Below are positions 1-7,993 of a stretch of 64,000 nt of DNA, piece after piece (position 1 is the stretch's first letter; each line of letters opens with the position of its first letter). The translations under genes and the position numbers were made by a program. The stretch spans positions 1 to 64,000 of the forward strand of contig CAMDDZ010000013.1 of the NCBI GenBank assembly GCA_945893145.1, given 5' to 3'. The notes under the pieces were generated by a model. That model was given only the letters and a program-made list of their open reading frames with translations. It searched no databases and was not told the DNA's origin. This DNA comes from Rhodoplanes serenus. Its GTDB lineage: Bacteria > Pseudomonadota > Alphaproteobacteria > Rhizobiales > Xanthobacteraceae.

Positions 1-1401
1 GACACCGGCGCGTTCATGCCATGGGGCCTGATCATGCCCTATATCGCGGCCGTCACAGTGCCAGGGCCCTACGTCATTCCGAACTATCGGCTTGAGATGA
101 CGGTCGCGGTCACCAACAAGGTCGCCACCACGCCGGTGCGCGGCGCCGGACGGCCGCAGGCGGTGTTCGCCATGGAGCGGCTGCTGGATCGGGTGGCGCG
201 CGAGCTGAAACTCGATCGCGCCGAAGTGCGCCGCCGCAACATGATCCAGCCGAACCAGATGCCCTACGAGGTCGGGTTGATCTTCCGCGACGGCAAGCCG
301 CTGGTCTATCACGGCGGCGACTTTCCGCGCAGCCAAGCCACCGCAATCAAGGTTTCGAGTTACGAGACGTTTGCCGCGCGGCAAGCCGAGGCGCGCAAAC
401 AAGGGCGCTATATCGGGATCGGCCTCGCCAATTACGTGGAGGGAACCGGGCTGGGACCGTTCGAAGGCGTCACGGTGCGCGTGCTGCCGAACGGCAAGGT
501 CGCGGTCGCGACCGGCGCAACCAACCAGGGCCAGGGACAACGCACCACGCTCACCCAGATCGTCGCCGACCAGATTGGCTGCCGGATGGAGGACGTGGTG
601 ATGACGATGGCGGACACCGCCGCGATCTCGCAGGGCATCGGCGCGTTCGCCAGCCGCCAGGCCGTCAACGCCGGCAGTTCGGCGCACATGGCTGGCCAAG
701 TCGTACGCACCAAAATCGTCGAGCTTGCAGCGCGCGCGCTGGGCGTGCCGGCAGCCGATATCGATCTGGAGGACGGCCGCGCCACCGCACGCGGTGGCAA
801 CAAGCCGTCGCTGTCGTTCGGCGAACTGGCGCGGCTCGCGCAAGGCATGCCCGGCGTGTCGTTCCCGGACGGACAAGGCGCAGGCCTTGAGCACACCGCC
901 TATTTCACTGCGCCGCAGGCGTCCTATTGCAACGGCACGCATGTGGTGGAGGTTGAGGTTGATCCGATGACGGGCGCCGTCACGCTCGGCAATTATACGA
1001 TCGCCCACGACAGCGGAACGATCATCAATCCGTTGATCGTCGACGGGCAGGTGCAAGGCGGCACCGCGCACGGCATCGGCAACGCGTTGTTTGAGCGGAT
1101 GATCTACGACGAGAACGCCAACCCGCTGACCGCCACGTTCCAGGATTACCTGATGCCGACCGCGCCCGAAGTGCCGGGATGCAAGATCGTGCATATCGAG
1201 ACGCCGAACCCGCTCAATCCGATCGGCGTGAAGGGCGCGGGCGAAGGCGGCACCATTCCGGCGCCAGCCGCTATCGTGGCGGCGATCGAAGACGCACTAT
1301 CGCCATTCGGCGTGCGCTTCGCCGACATGCCGCTGACTCCCGAGCGCATTGTCGCGGCGCTGCAGGCAGCGGGCGCGTATGAGAAGCTGTCTGCCGCATG
1401 A
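1..1401 (+). CDS. Xanthine dehydrogenase/CoxL-like molybdenum hydroxylase large subunit, C-terminal part (5' end outside window)
   Basis: The frame is open from base 1, so this is the last 466 residues of a larger protein and the ATG at 16 is internal. The family's large subunit binds the molybdopterin cytosine dinucleotide cofactor and hydroxylates its substrate. Visible signatures are VRGAGRP (from visible residue 46), the cofactor loop GATNQGQGQ (about 172) and GAGEGG, whose Glu at visible residue 415 matches the family's catalytic base. The end overlaps the next start by 4 bp (ATGA), so the two are probably translated together. With UbiX and UbiD downstream it may feed or follow a decarboxylation step. 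Substrate unknown. It is distinct from the second, Tat-exported molybdenum hydroxylase at 5462-7633. Confidence 0.9.
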   Translation, partial: DTGAFMPWGLIMPYIAAVTVPGPYVIPNYRLEMTVAVTNKVATTPVRGAGRPQAVFAMERLLDRVARELKLDRAEVRRRNMIQPNQMPYEVGLIFRDGKPLVYHGGDFPRSQATAIKVSSYETFAARQAEARKQGRYIGIGLANYVEGTGLGPFEGVTVRVLPNGKVAVATGATNQGQGQRTTLTQIVADQIGCRMEDVVMTMADTAAISQGIGAFASRQAVNAGSSAHMAGQVVRTKIVELAARALGVPAADIDLEDGRATARGGNKPSLSFGELARLAQGMPGVSFPDGQGAGLEHTAYFTAPQASYCNGTHVVEVEVDPMTGAVTLGNYTIAHDSGTIINPLIVDGQVQGGTAHGIGNALFERMIYDENANPLTATFQDYLMPTAPEVPGCKIVHIETPNPLNPIGVKGAGEGGTIPAPAAIVAAIEDALSPFGVRFADMPLTPERIVAALQAAGAYEKLSAA

Positions 1402-1940
1402 GTGACGCCGCCAATGCGCCGGCCGGCAAATCGCCATTCTGGCGGTTCTCGGTGAAATTTTACCAGGTGCCCGGCGTCGCTCCGGCGTGCATCGAATTGC
1501 AGGATGAAGCCAGCGTCGATGTGAACCTGCTGTTCTTTCTGCTCTGGAATGCGTCGCAGAATCTCGCGCTGAGCAACGCCGAAGTCGCCGACTTGGAGCG
1601 GACGTTCGGCGCCTGGCGCGACATGGCGGTGGTGCCGATCCGCAATGTCCGCCGCGCGCTGAAATCGCCGCCCCCCATCATGGCGGCCGAGGCGGCCGAG
1701 GGGTTTCGCACCCGCATCAAGGCGGTGGAGCTGGAGGCCGAGCGGCTGCAGCAGGAGGCGATGTATGCGCTGGCGCAATCCGGCCGGATCGGCCGCAAAG
1801 CCGCTTCTCCGCTGGAGGCTGCGCGGGGCAACGTCGCGGCCTATCAGGCCGCGTTAAGGCCGTTTCCGGCCGCCCCGCTGGAGACCATCCTGACCGCCTT
1901 TGCAAAGTTCGAGCCCCCCGGTAGGGATAAGGCGGACTAG
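1398..1940 (+). CDS. TIGR02444-like family protein, function unknown
   Basis: A 180-residue soluble protein whose N-terminal half (FWRFSVKFYQVPGVAPACIE, then a DVNLLFFLLW stretch) resembles the TIGR02444 family, which I recognise by pattern only. Its C-terminal half is Ala/Glu/Arg-rich and probably helical. No catalytic motif, signal peptide or membrane segment is visible. It overlaps the stop of the molybdenum hydroxylase by 4 bp and sits 27 bp before ubiX, so it is part of the same operon. A helper role is possible from context, but I do not assign one. Confidence 0.75.
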   Translation: MSDAANAPAGKSPFWRFSVKFYQVPGVAPACIELQDEASVDVNLLFFLLWNASQNLALSNAEVADLERTFGAWRDMAVVPIRNVRRALKSPPPIMAAEAAEGFRTRIKAVELEAERLQQEAMYALAQSGRIGRKAASPLEAARGNVAAYQAALRPFPAAPLETILTAFAKFEPPGRDKAD

Positions 1941-1967
1941 GCCCGACGATCCGGGGGAGACAGGTTG

Positions 1968-2555
1968 ATGAGCACCAAAACGCCGCGGCGCCTCGTGGTC
2001 GGCATATCCGGCGCGTCCGGCACGATCTACGGCGTGCGCATGCTCGAGCTGCTCCAGAAAACCGACATCGAGACCCATCTGGTGATGAGCAAGTCTGCCG
2101 AGATGACGCTGGTTTATGAGACCCAGTACAAGCCGAAGGACGTCCGCGCGCTGGCTTCCGTCAATCATCCGGCCGCCGACATCGGCGCCTCGATCTCATC
2201 CGGGTCGTTTCAAACCATGGGCATGGTGATCGTGCCCTGCTCGATCCGCACCATGAGCGAGATCGCGACCGGCGTGACCTCGTCATTGGTTTCGCGCGCT
2301 GCCGACGTGGTGCTCAAGGAAAAGCGCCGGCTGGTGCTGGCGCTCCGCGAAACGCCGCTGCACGGCAACCACCTGCGCTCGCTGGCGACGCTGTCCGACA
2401 TCGGCGCCGTCGTCGCGCCGATCGTTCCGGCGTTCTACAACAAGCCGAAAACGGTGGACGACATCATCAATCACACGGTCGGCCGCCTGCTCGATCTGTT
2501 CGGCATCGAAACCAAAATGGTCAAACGCTGGGAAGGCGGCCCGGCGAAGGACTAA
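1968..2555 (+). CDS. ubiX: UbiX-family flavin prenyltransferase
   Basis: UbiX joins a dimethylallyl group to FMN, making the prenyl-FMN cofactor needed by UbiD decarboxylases. The 195-residue length is typical. Family motifs are GISGASGTIYGVRMLELL near the N-terminus, the SSGSF phosphate/FMN region near residue 84, PCSIRTMSEIATGV and the C-terminal LRETPLHGNHLRSLATL segment. I chose the ATG at 1968 because a GGGGGAGA ribosome site lies 8 bp upstream; an in-frame TTG directly before it (1965) is less likely. Two UbiD genes lie within 12 kb, so this gene probably supplies the cofactor for both. Confidence 0.95.
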   Translation: MSTKTPRRLVVGISGASGTIYGVRMLELLQKTDIETHLVMSKSAEMTLVYETQYKPKDVRALASVNHPAADIGASISSGSFQTMGMVIVPCSIRTMSEIATGVTSSLVSRAADVVLKEKRRLVLALRETPLHGNHLRSLATLSDIGAVVAPIVPAFYNKPKTVDDIINHTVGRLLDLFGIETKMVKRWEGGPAKD

Positions 2556-2575
2556 ATCAAACGGGAGGACGGAAC

Positions 2576-2956
2576 ATGGATCAGAAAACCTACGACGCCG
2601 GCATGAAGATGCGCCGCCAGGTGGCGGGCGGCGACTACGTCGACAAGGCGATGGCCGGGATGACGGACTTCAACCGCGACTTCCAGCGCCTCGTCACGCA
2701 ATACGCCTGGGGTGAGTGCTGGGGCGACGACACGCTGACGCCGCGCGAGCGCTCGATCCTCAACCTCGGCATGATCGCGGCGCTCGGACGGATGGAAGAG
2801 TTCGTCACCCACACCCGCGGCGCGCTGACCAACGGGCTCACGCCGGACGAGATTCGCGCCGTTCTGACGCAGATCGCGGTCTATTGCGGCATTCCGTGCG
2901 GCGTCGATTGCTTCCGTCACGCCAAGCCGATCATCGACGCGCACCAGAAGAAGTAA
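2576..2956 (+). CDS. Carboxymuconolactone decarboxylase family protein (PcaC-like)
   Basis: A 126-residue protein of the carboxymuconolactone decarboxylase/AhpD fold. The stretch ILNLGMIAALGRMEEFVTH, the following GLTPDEI and the QIAVYCGIPCG region match PcaC-type 4-carboxymuconolactone decarboxylases of the beta-ketoadipate pathway. The last motif carries two extra cysteines (CGIPCGVDC) that are not usual for PcaC, so the substrate may differ. A GGGAGGA ribosome site precedes the ATG. The gene sits between ubiX and ubiD with very short gaps, suggesting it handles a ring-cleavage product in the same pathway. Confidence 0.85.
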   Translation: MDQKTYDAGMKMRRQVAGGDYVDKAMAGMTDFNRDFQRLVTQYAWGECWGDDTLTPRERSILNLGMIAALGRMEEFVTHTRGALTNGLTPDEIRAVLTQIAVYCGIPCGVDCFRHAKPIIDAHQKK

Positions 2957-2964
2957 AAAGCTTC

Positions 2965-4641
2965 ATGCTCGACCAGCCGCCCAAGGCACGTCCCAACGCG
3001 CAGGCCCCGACCGGGCCTGCGCAGGATTTCCAGTCGCACCTCGCGGCGCTGGAGGCGGCAGGGCTGGTGGTTCGGGTGGACCGGCCGATCGATAAGGACT
3101 CGGAGCTGCATCCGCTGGTGCGCTGGCAGTTCCAGGGCGGCATGGCCGAAGACGACCGCCGCGCGTTCCTGTTCACCAACGTCACCGACGCCAGCGGCAA
3201 GCGATACGACATGCCGGTGGTGGTCGGCGCGCTCGCCGCCTCGCCGCGCATCTATGCCATCGGCATGGGCCAGCCGATTGACCAGATTGGCCCAGCCTGG
3301 ATCAACGCGGTCGCGCATCCGATCGCGCCGGTGCGGGTCACCTCGCCGATCTGCCAGGAGGTCGTCATCAAGGGCGACGACCTGAAAAAGCCCGACGGCG
3401 GCCTAAAACTCCTGCCGGTGCCGATCTCGACGCCGGGCTTCGATGCCGCGCCTTATCTCACCGCCACGCTCTGCGTCACCAAGGACCCGGAGAGCGGCAT
3501 CCAGAACATGGGCACCTATCGCGGCGCGCTTAAAGCCACCGACCGGCTCGGCGTGCGCATGGCGTCGCGCATTGGCGGCGCCGGCGGCTATCAGCACTGG
3601 CTCAAGCATCGCAAGATGAAGAAGCCGATGCCCTGCGCCATCGTGATCGGCTGCGCGCCGATCGTGGTGTTCACAGGCCCGCAGAAGCTCGCCATCGACA
3701 TGGACGAGATGGGGGTGGCCGGCGCGCTCGCGGGCGCGCCGATCCGCACCGCGAAATGCGTCACCGTCGATCTCGACGTGCCGGCGGATTCCGAGATCGT
3801 GATCGAGGGTCTGGTCGATCCGGAGCTGCTCGAGCCGGAAGGTCCGTTCGGCGAGAGCCACGGCTATGTCGCGCTCGAAGATTACAACATGTCGATGCAG
3901 GTGACGGCGATCACGCACCGGCGCAAGCCGATGTTCGTCTCGATCATCAGCCAGGTCACGCCGTCGGAATCGAGCGTGATCAAGAAGGTCGCCTACGAGC
4001 CGATGTTCTTCTCGCACCTGCGCGACCAGCTCTCGATCAAAGGCATCCGCGGCGTGTCGCTGCACGAGCCGCTGAGCAACGTGCGGCCGGTGGTCTTCCT
4101 CAAATATGCCCATGGCTCGCCGCGCACCGAAGTGTGGCGCGGACTGCATGGCGCAGCGACGCTCCGCGCCGACTGCGGCAAGGTCGTCGTCGCGGTGAGC
4201 GAGGACATCGATCCGACCAACACCGACGCGGTGTGGTGGTCGATCGCCTACCGCGCCAATCCGATCGAGGACGTCCACGTCGCTCCACATCGCTCCGGCG
4301 GCCACGGACCGAAGGCCGGACGGCGCAGCAACGACTCCACGCTGCTGATCGACGCGACGCTCAAGCAGCCGTTTCCGCCGCTCGCGCTCCCCGGCCAGGA
4401 GTTCATGGAACGCGCGCGGACCATCTGGGACGAGCTCGGCCTGCCCACCTTGTCACCCCGCCCGCCTTGGCACGGCTATAGCCTCGGCGATTGGGCCGAG
4501 GATTGGGACACCTATGCGCGCCGTGCCGTTGCGGGCGATTGGGAAAAAAACGGCAAAGACACCTTCGCGCGCCGCCGCGGTGGGCTCACGCCGGAAACGC
4601 CGGTGCGGGACGCCGAAGGCTCCAGCAAGAAGCGCTCCTGA
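2965..4641 (+). CDS. UbiD-family prenyl-FMN-dependent decarboxylase (copy 1)
   Basis: 558 residues, normal for UbiD enzymes, which reversibly decarboxylate aromatic, heteroaromatic or unsaturated acids using prenyl-FMN and a divalent metal. Visible motifs are HPLVRWQ near residue 48, GTYRGALKATDR (cofactor and Mn region), EIVIEGLVDPELLEPEGPFGE with the family's catalytic acid region, and QVTPSESSVIKK. The reading frame is open further upstream, but homology starts just after ATG 2965, 8 bp past the PcaC-like stop. It shares many motifs with the second UbiD at 12814-14517. It is unlikely to be the ubiquinone-pathway enzyme given the catabolic context; the real substrate is unknown. Confidence 0.92.
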   Translation: MLDQPPKARPNAQAPTGPAQDFQSHLAALEAAGLVVRVDRPIDKDSELHPLVRWQFQGGMAEDDRRAFLFTNVTDASGKRYDMPVVVGALAASPRIYAIGMGQPIDQIGPAWINAVAHPIAPVRVTSPICQEVVIKGDDLKKPDGGLKLLPVPISTPGFDAAPYLTATLCVTKDPESGIQNMGTYRGALKATDRLGVRMASRIGGAGGYQHWLKHRKMKKPMPCAIVIGCAPIVVFTGPQKLAIDMDEMGVAGALAGAPIRTAKCVTVDLDVPADSEIVIEGLVDPELLEPEGPFGESHGYVALEDYNMSMQVTAITHRRKPMFVSIISQVTPSESSVIKKVAYEPMFFSHLRDQLSIKGIRGVSLHEPLSNVRPVVFLKYAHGSPRTEVWRGLHGAATLRADCGKVVVAVSEDIDPTNTDAVWWSIAYRANPIEDVHVAPHRSGGHGPKAGRRSNDSTLLIDATLKQPFPPLALPGQEFMERARTIWDELGLPTLSPRPPWHGYSLGDWAEDWDTYARRAVAGDWEKNGKDTFARRRGGLTPETPVRDAEGSSKKRS

Positions 4642-5000
4642 AAATCACACTTGAGTTTTGTGTTTGGTTTTCTGTTTCGGCACGAAACCCCGGCCGGAAC
4701 CGATCAAATTATCGGGAACGCTGCCGCACACGATGGGTCGTGGTTTCCATTCGCCGTGGTGGCGGGCTCATTGTGCAGTGCACTTTCCCGCAGTCTTTCG
4801 CCGGAAACAGGCCACGGCGGCCCGGCGAGAGCGCAATAAAAACCTGGGCCGGTGCCCATACACAATTCCTTCATTCCGGCCGGAATATGCCCCCAATCTG
4901 ATTGTTGATTCGAGTTGGTCTAATTAAACTTTCCACACCTGCACTCACCGCCCGGTCTTCAGATGTGTCGGCCGGCAATTCTCACCTCGGGAGGTTCGAG
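4642..5000. other. Intergenic region upstream of the IorAB-Sox block
   Basis: 359 bp without a supportable gene. It starts with a T-rich stretch after the UbiD stop. It contains the palindrome at 4873-4886, whose core CCGGCCGGAA is repeated at 4690-4699, and an AT-rich patch at 4898-4930 that is the likeliest promoter position for the operon starting at 5001. No clear terminator hairpin is seen. The small open frames here show no family resemblance or ribosome site. Confidence 0.6.
4873..4886. promoter_or_regulatory. 14-bp perfect palindrome, candidate operator
   Basis: ATTCCGGCCGGAAT is a perfect palindrome 115 bp before the ATG of the IorA-type gene. Its core CCGGCCGGAA occurs again at 4690-4699. 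Position and symmetry fit a regulator-binding site for the 5-14.5 kb operon. No regulator gene is nearby, so this is inference. Confidence 0.35.
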
Positions 5001-5450
5001 ATGATTCATCTCACCATCAATGGAAAAGGCGTCGACATCGACGTGGATCCCAGCACTCCGCTGCTTTGGGCGATCCGCGAGAACGTCGGGCTCACTGGCA
5101 CCAAATACGGCTGCGGCATCGCGCAATGCGGCGCCTGCACGGTCCACATCGACGGCGCGGCCACCCGCTCGTGCTCGTTCCCGGTGAGCGCCGCGGTCGG
5201 CAAGCAGATCACGACCATCGAAGGCCTCGCCCAGAACGGCGTGCTGACCAAGGTGCAGCAAGCCTGGATCGAACACGACGTCCCGCAATGCGGCTATTGC
5301 CAGAGCGGCATGATCATGGCGGTGACGGAGTTGCTGAAGAGCAAGCCGAAACCGACCGACGCCGACATCGACAACGCGATCACCAACATCTGCCGTTGCG
5401 GCACCTTCCAACAAGTGCGCGCGGCGATTCACGCCGCCGCGAACGCGTAA
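5001..5450 (+). CDS. [2Fe-2S] subunit of an isoquinoline 1-oxidoreductase-type molybdenum hydroxylase (IorA-like)
   Basis: 149 residues with the two iron-sulfur clusters of the xanthine oxidase family small subunit: a plant-ferredoxin-type set C38, C43, C46, C58 and a second set C97, C100, C131, C133. It passes electrons from the molybdenum site of the partner at 5462 to an acceptor. There is no signal peptide, so it would be exported as a complex with the Tat-bearing large subunit. The start at 5001 has a GGGAGG site 6 bp upstream; the longer open frame from 4902 has no such support. No FAD subunit gene is present, as expected for the IorAB type. Confidence 0.92.
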   Translation: MIHLTINGKGVDIDVDPSTPLLWAIRENVGLTGTKYGCGIAQCGACTVHIDGAATRSCSFPVSAAVGKQITTIEGLAQNGVLTKVQQAWIEHDVPQCGYCQSGMIMAVTELLKSKPKPTDADIDNAITNICRCGTFQQVRAAIHAAANA

Positions 5451-5461
5451 GGAGGGGCACC

Positions 5462-7633
5462 ATGAATTTCGTTCCGAAAATGAATCGCCGTTCCTTCGTG
5501 GTCGGCACTGCCGCGGTCGGCGGCGGGCTCGCGCTCGGCTTCGACCTCCCGCTCGGTCCCAAAGCCGCCCACGCCGCGGACGCGCCGGAGATCGGCGCTT
5601 GGGTCGTCATCAAGCCCGACGACACCGTGGTCGTCCGCATCGTGCGCTCCGAGATGGGCCAGGGCACCCTCACCGGCCTCGCCCAGCTGGTCGCCGAAGA
5701 ACTCGAGTGCGACTGGTCGAAGGTCACGACCGAATATCCGACGCCCGGCCAGAGCGTTGCGCGCAAGCGCATCTGGGGTGCGTTCTCGACCGGCGGCAGC
5801 CGCGGCATCCGCGAGTCCCACGAATACGTCCGCAAAGGCGGCGCTGCCGCCCGCATGATGCTGATCCGCGCCGCCGCCAACGAGTGGAAGGTGGAGCCCG
5901 GCCAGTGCAAAGCGGCCGCCAGCGTGATCACCGGACCGGCCGGCCAGCGCACCACCTACGGCAAGGTTGCCGAAGCGGCCGCCAAGCTTGAAGTGCCGAC
6001 CGACATCAAGCTGAAGGACCCGAAGGACTGGAAGATCGCCGGCAAGCCGCTGAAGCGGCTCGACACCAAGGACAAGACCACCGGCACGACGGTTTACGGC
6101 ATCGACGTCAAGGTCGCCGGGATGCTGAACGCTTCGATCAAGCAGTGTCCGGTGTTCGGCGGCAAGGTGAAGAGCTTCGACGCTGCCAAGGTCGCCGGCA
6201 TGCCCGGCGTGAAAAAGGTCGTGCAGGTCGGCGACAACGCGATGGCGGTGGTCGCCGACACCTTCTGGCACGCCAAGACCGCGCTCGACGCACTCCCGAT
6301 CGTTTGGGACACCGTCGGCAACGAGAAGCACAACAGCGCGTCGATCGCCAAGTTCCTGGAGACCGGTCTCGATCCTGAGCAGCCGGCCTTCATCGGCAAC
6401 CAGAACGGCGACGTCAAAGGTGCGATCAAAGCCGCCGCCAAGACCGTCGAGGCGGTCTACTCCTATCCGTACCAGAACCACGCGCCGATGGAGCCGATGA
6501 ACGCAACGGCGCTCTATACGGCCGACAAGTGTGAGGTCTGGTGCGGCACGCAGGACGGCGAAGCGGCGCTGGCGGCCACGATCTCCGCCTCAGGCCTGCC
6601 GGCCGCCAAATGCGAAGTCTACAAGGTAATGCTCGGCGGCGGCTTCGGCCGGCGTGGCCGCGTCGACTACGTGACGCAAGCCGTGAACATCGCGAAGCAG
6701 ATGCCCGGCACGCCGGTGAAGATGCTGTGGACTCGCGAAGAGGACATGCAGCACTGCTTCTACCACCCGATCACCATGGCCAAGATGGTCGGCGCGTTCG
6801 ACAAGGACAACAACCTGACCGGATTGCACATGCGCATTTCCGGCCAGTCGATCCTAGCGACCGTGTTCCCTGCCCGCATGGATAACGGCAAGGACCCGGT
6901 CACCTTCCAAGGCCTCAATCCCTCGGGCGAGACCGCGTTCGGCTATTCGGTGCCGAACCTGCTGATCGATCACGCCATGCGCAACCCGCACGTTCCGGCG
7001 GGCTTCTGGCGCGGCGTGAACGTCAACCACAACGCCATCTACGTCGAATGCTTCATGGACGAACTCGCCCATTCGATCGGCGTCGATGCGTTGGAGTTCC
7101 GGCGCAAGCTGATGACCAAGCACCCGAAGAACCTCGCGGTGCTTGAGGCGGTGGCCAAGAAGATCGGCTGGGGCGAGAAAAAGCCCGCAGGCCACTTCCT
7201 TGGCTTGTCGCACATGATGGCGTTCGGCAGCTACGTGGCCGGCGCCGCCGAGATCTCGGTGGTGGGCGACAAGATCAAGGTCCACAAGCTGATCGGCGCA
7301 ACCGATCCGGGCCAAGCGGTCAACCCGGCGCAGATCGAGCGGCAGGTCGCCGGCTCCTTCGTGTACGGCCTCTCGGCGCTGTTCTACGGCGAATGCACCG
7401 TGAAGGACGGCTACATCGAGCAGACCAACTTCGACACCTACCCGTCGCTCCGCATCGCGGAGATGCCGCCGGTGGAGTCGATCTGCATGCCGAGCGGCCA
7501 CGCGGTATGGGGTGGCGTCGGCGAGCCCACCATCCTGGTAGCGGCGCCAGCAGTGATGAACGCCTACTTCCAGGCGACCGGTAAACGCATCCGGTCGTTC
7601 CCGCTGAAGAACCACAAGCTGCAAATCGCCTAA
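5462..7633 (+). CDS. Molybdopterin-binding subunit, isoquinoline 1-oxidoreductase beta-type (IorB-like), Tat-exported
   Basis: 723 residues. The N-terminus MNRRSFVVG followed by a hydrophobic stretch and AHA is a twin-arginine signal, so the enzyme acts in the periplasm. Signatures are SEMGQGTLTGLAQLVAEE, FSTGGSRGIRESHEY, LGGGFGRRG (cofactor binding), GFWRGVNVNHNA and WGGVGEPTI near the C-terminus, whose Glu is the family's catalytic base. With IorA it would hydroxylate a heteroaromatic or oxidise an aldehyde and send electrons to cytochrome c; a cytochrome c gene follows directly. The IorB family includes isoquinoline, quinaldine and aldehyde oxidoreductases, so the substrate cannot be named. 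Confidence 0.92.
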   Translation: MNFVPKMNRRSFVVGTAAVGGGLALGFDLPLGPKAAHAADAPEIGAWVVIKPDDTVVVRIVRSEMGQGTLTGLAQLVAEELECDWSKVTTEYPTPGQSVARKRIWGAFSTGGSRGIRESHEYVRKGGAAARMMLIRAAANEWKVEPGQCKAAASVITGPAGQRTTYGKVAEAAAKLEVPTDIKLKDPKDWKIAGKPLKRLDTKDKTTGTTVYGIDVKVAGMLNASIKQCPVFGGKVKSFDAAKVAGMPGVKKVVQVGDNAMAVVADTFWHAKTALDALPIVWDTVGNEKHNSASIAKFLETGLDPEQPAFIGNQNGDVKGAIKAAAKTVEAVYSYPYQNHAPMEPMNATALYTADKCEVWCGTQDGEAALAATISASGLPAAKCEVYKVMLGGGFGRRGRVDYVTQAVNIAKQMPGTPVKMLWTREEDMQHCFYHPITMAKMVGAFDKDNNLTGLHMRISGQSILATVFPARMDNGKDPVTFQGLNPSGETAFGYSVPNLLIDHAMRNPHVPAGFWRGVNVNHNAIYVECFMDELAHSIGVDALEFRRKLMTKHPKNLAVLEAVAKKIGWGEKKPAGHFLGLSHMMAFGSYVAGAAEISVVGDKIKVHKLIGATDPGQAVNPAQIERQVAGSFVYGLSALFYGECTVKDGYIEQTNFDTYPSLRIAEMPPVESICMPSGHAVWGGVGEPTILVAAPAVMNAYFQATGKRIRSFPLKNHKLQIA

Positions 7634-7643
7634 CTGACAAGAT

Positions 7644-7672
7644 GAAGCGGCGGCCCCAAAGGCCGCCGCTTC
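7644..7672. terminator. Strong hairpin between IorB-like gene and cytochrome c gene
   Basis: A perfect 12-bp stem (GAAGCGGCGGCC and its complement) with a 5-base CCAAA loop, starting 11 bp after the stop. No T-run follows, so it is more likely a partial terminator or mRNA-stability element that sets the ratio between the hydroxylase and the downstream cytochrome/Sox genes. Confidence 0.6.
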
Positions 7673-7692
7673 GCCATTTCGGGAGAACGCCG

Positions 7693-7983
7693 ATGAGAGC
7701 AGCCATTGTGGTGGCAGCGCTCGCGCTGCTTTCCAGCCCCGCGTCCGCCGCCTCCCCCGAGCCGCCCAACGGCGCGGCCGCCTGCTCGGCCTGCCATTCC
7801 ACCAATGCGGCGGCGCAAACGCCGGTGCCCAAAATTTACGGCCGCAGCGCCGATGAGATCGTCGCCGCCATGGCGGCGTTCCGCAGCGGACAACGGCCCT
7901 CGACGGTGATGGGCCGCATCGCCAAAGGCTACACCGACGACGAAATCCGGCCGATCGCGGCCTGGCTCGCGACGCAGAAGTAG
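7693..7983 (+). CDS. Small periplasmic monoheme cytochrome c
   Basis: 96 residues with a cleavable signal peptide (hydrophobic core, ASA cut near residue 19) and one heme c motif, C31-S-A-C34-H35. A Met near residue 71 (STVMGRIAKG) is the likely sixth ligand. The start at 7693 follows a GGGAGAA site; the frame opens earlier, but that part encodes the hairpin. It lies 10 bp before a flavocytochrome c sulfide dehydrogenase-like flavoprotein, so it is probably the cytochrome subunit (FccA/SoxE role) and could also accept electrons from the IorAB enzyme. Classical SoxE proteins have two hemes; this has one. Confidence 0.88.
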   Translation: MRAAIVVAALALLSSPASAASPEPPNGAAACSACHSTNAAAQTPVPKIYGRSADEIVAAMAAFRSGQRPSTVMGRIAKGYTDDEIRPIAAWLATQK

Positions 7984-7993
7984 GAGGGACGCG

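Noticed and set aside
2716-2964. N-terminal extension of UbiD copy 1
   Set aside because: Overlaps the PcaC-like gene and reads as Arg/His-rich noise; family homology begins just after ATG 2965.
4651-4927. Small open frames in the 4642-5000 gap
   Set aside because: No ribosome site, no family pattern; the gap fits a promoter region.
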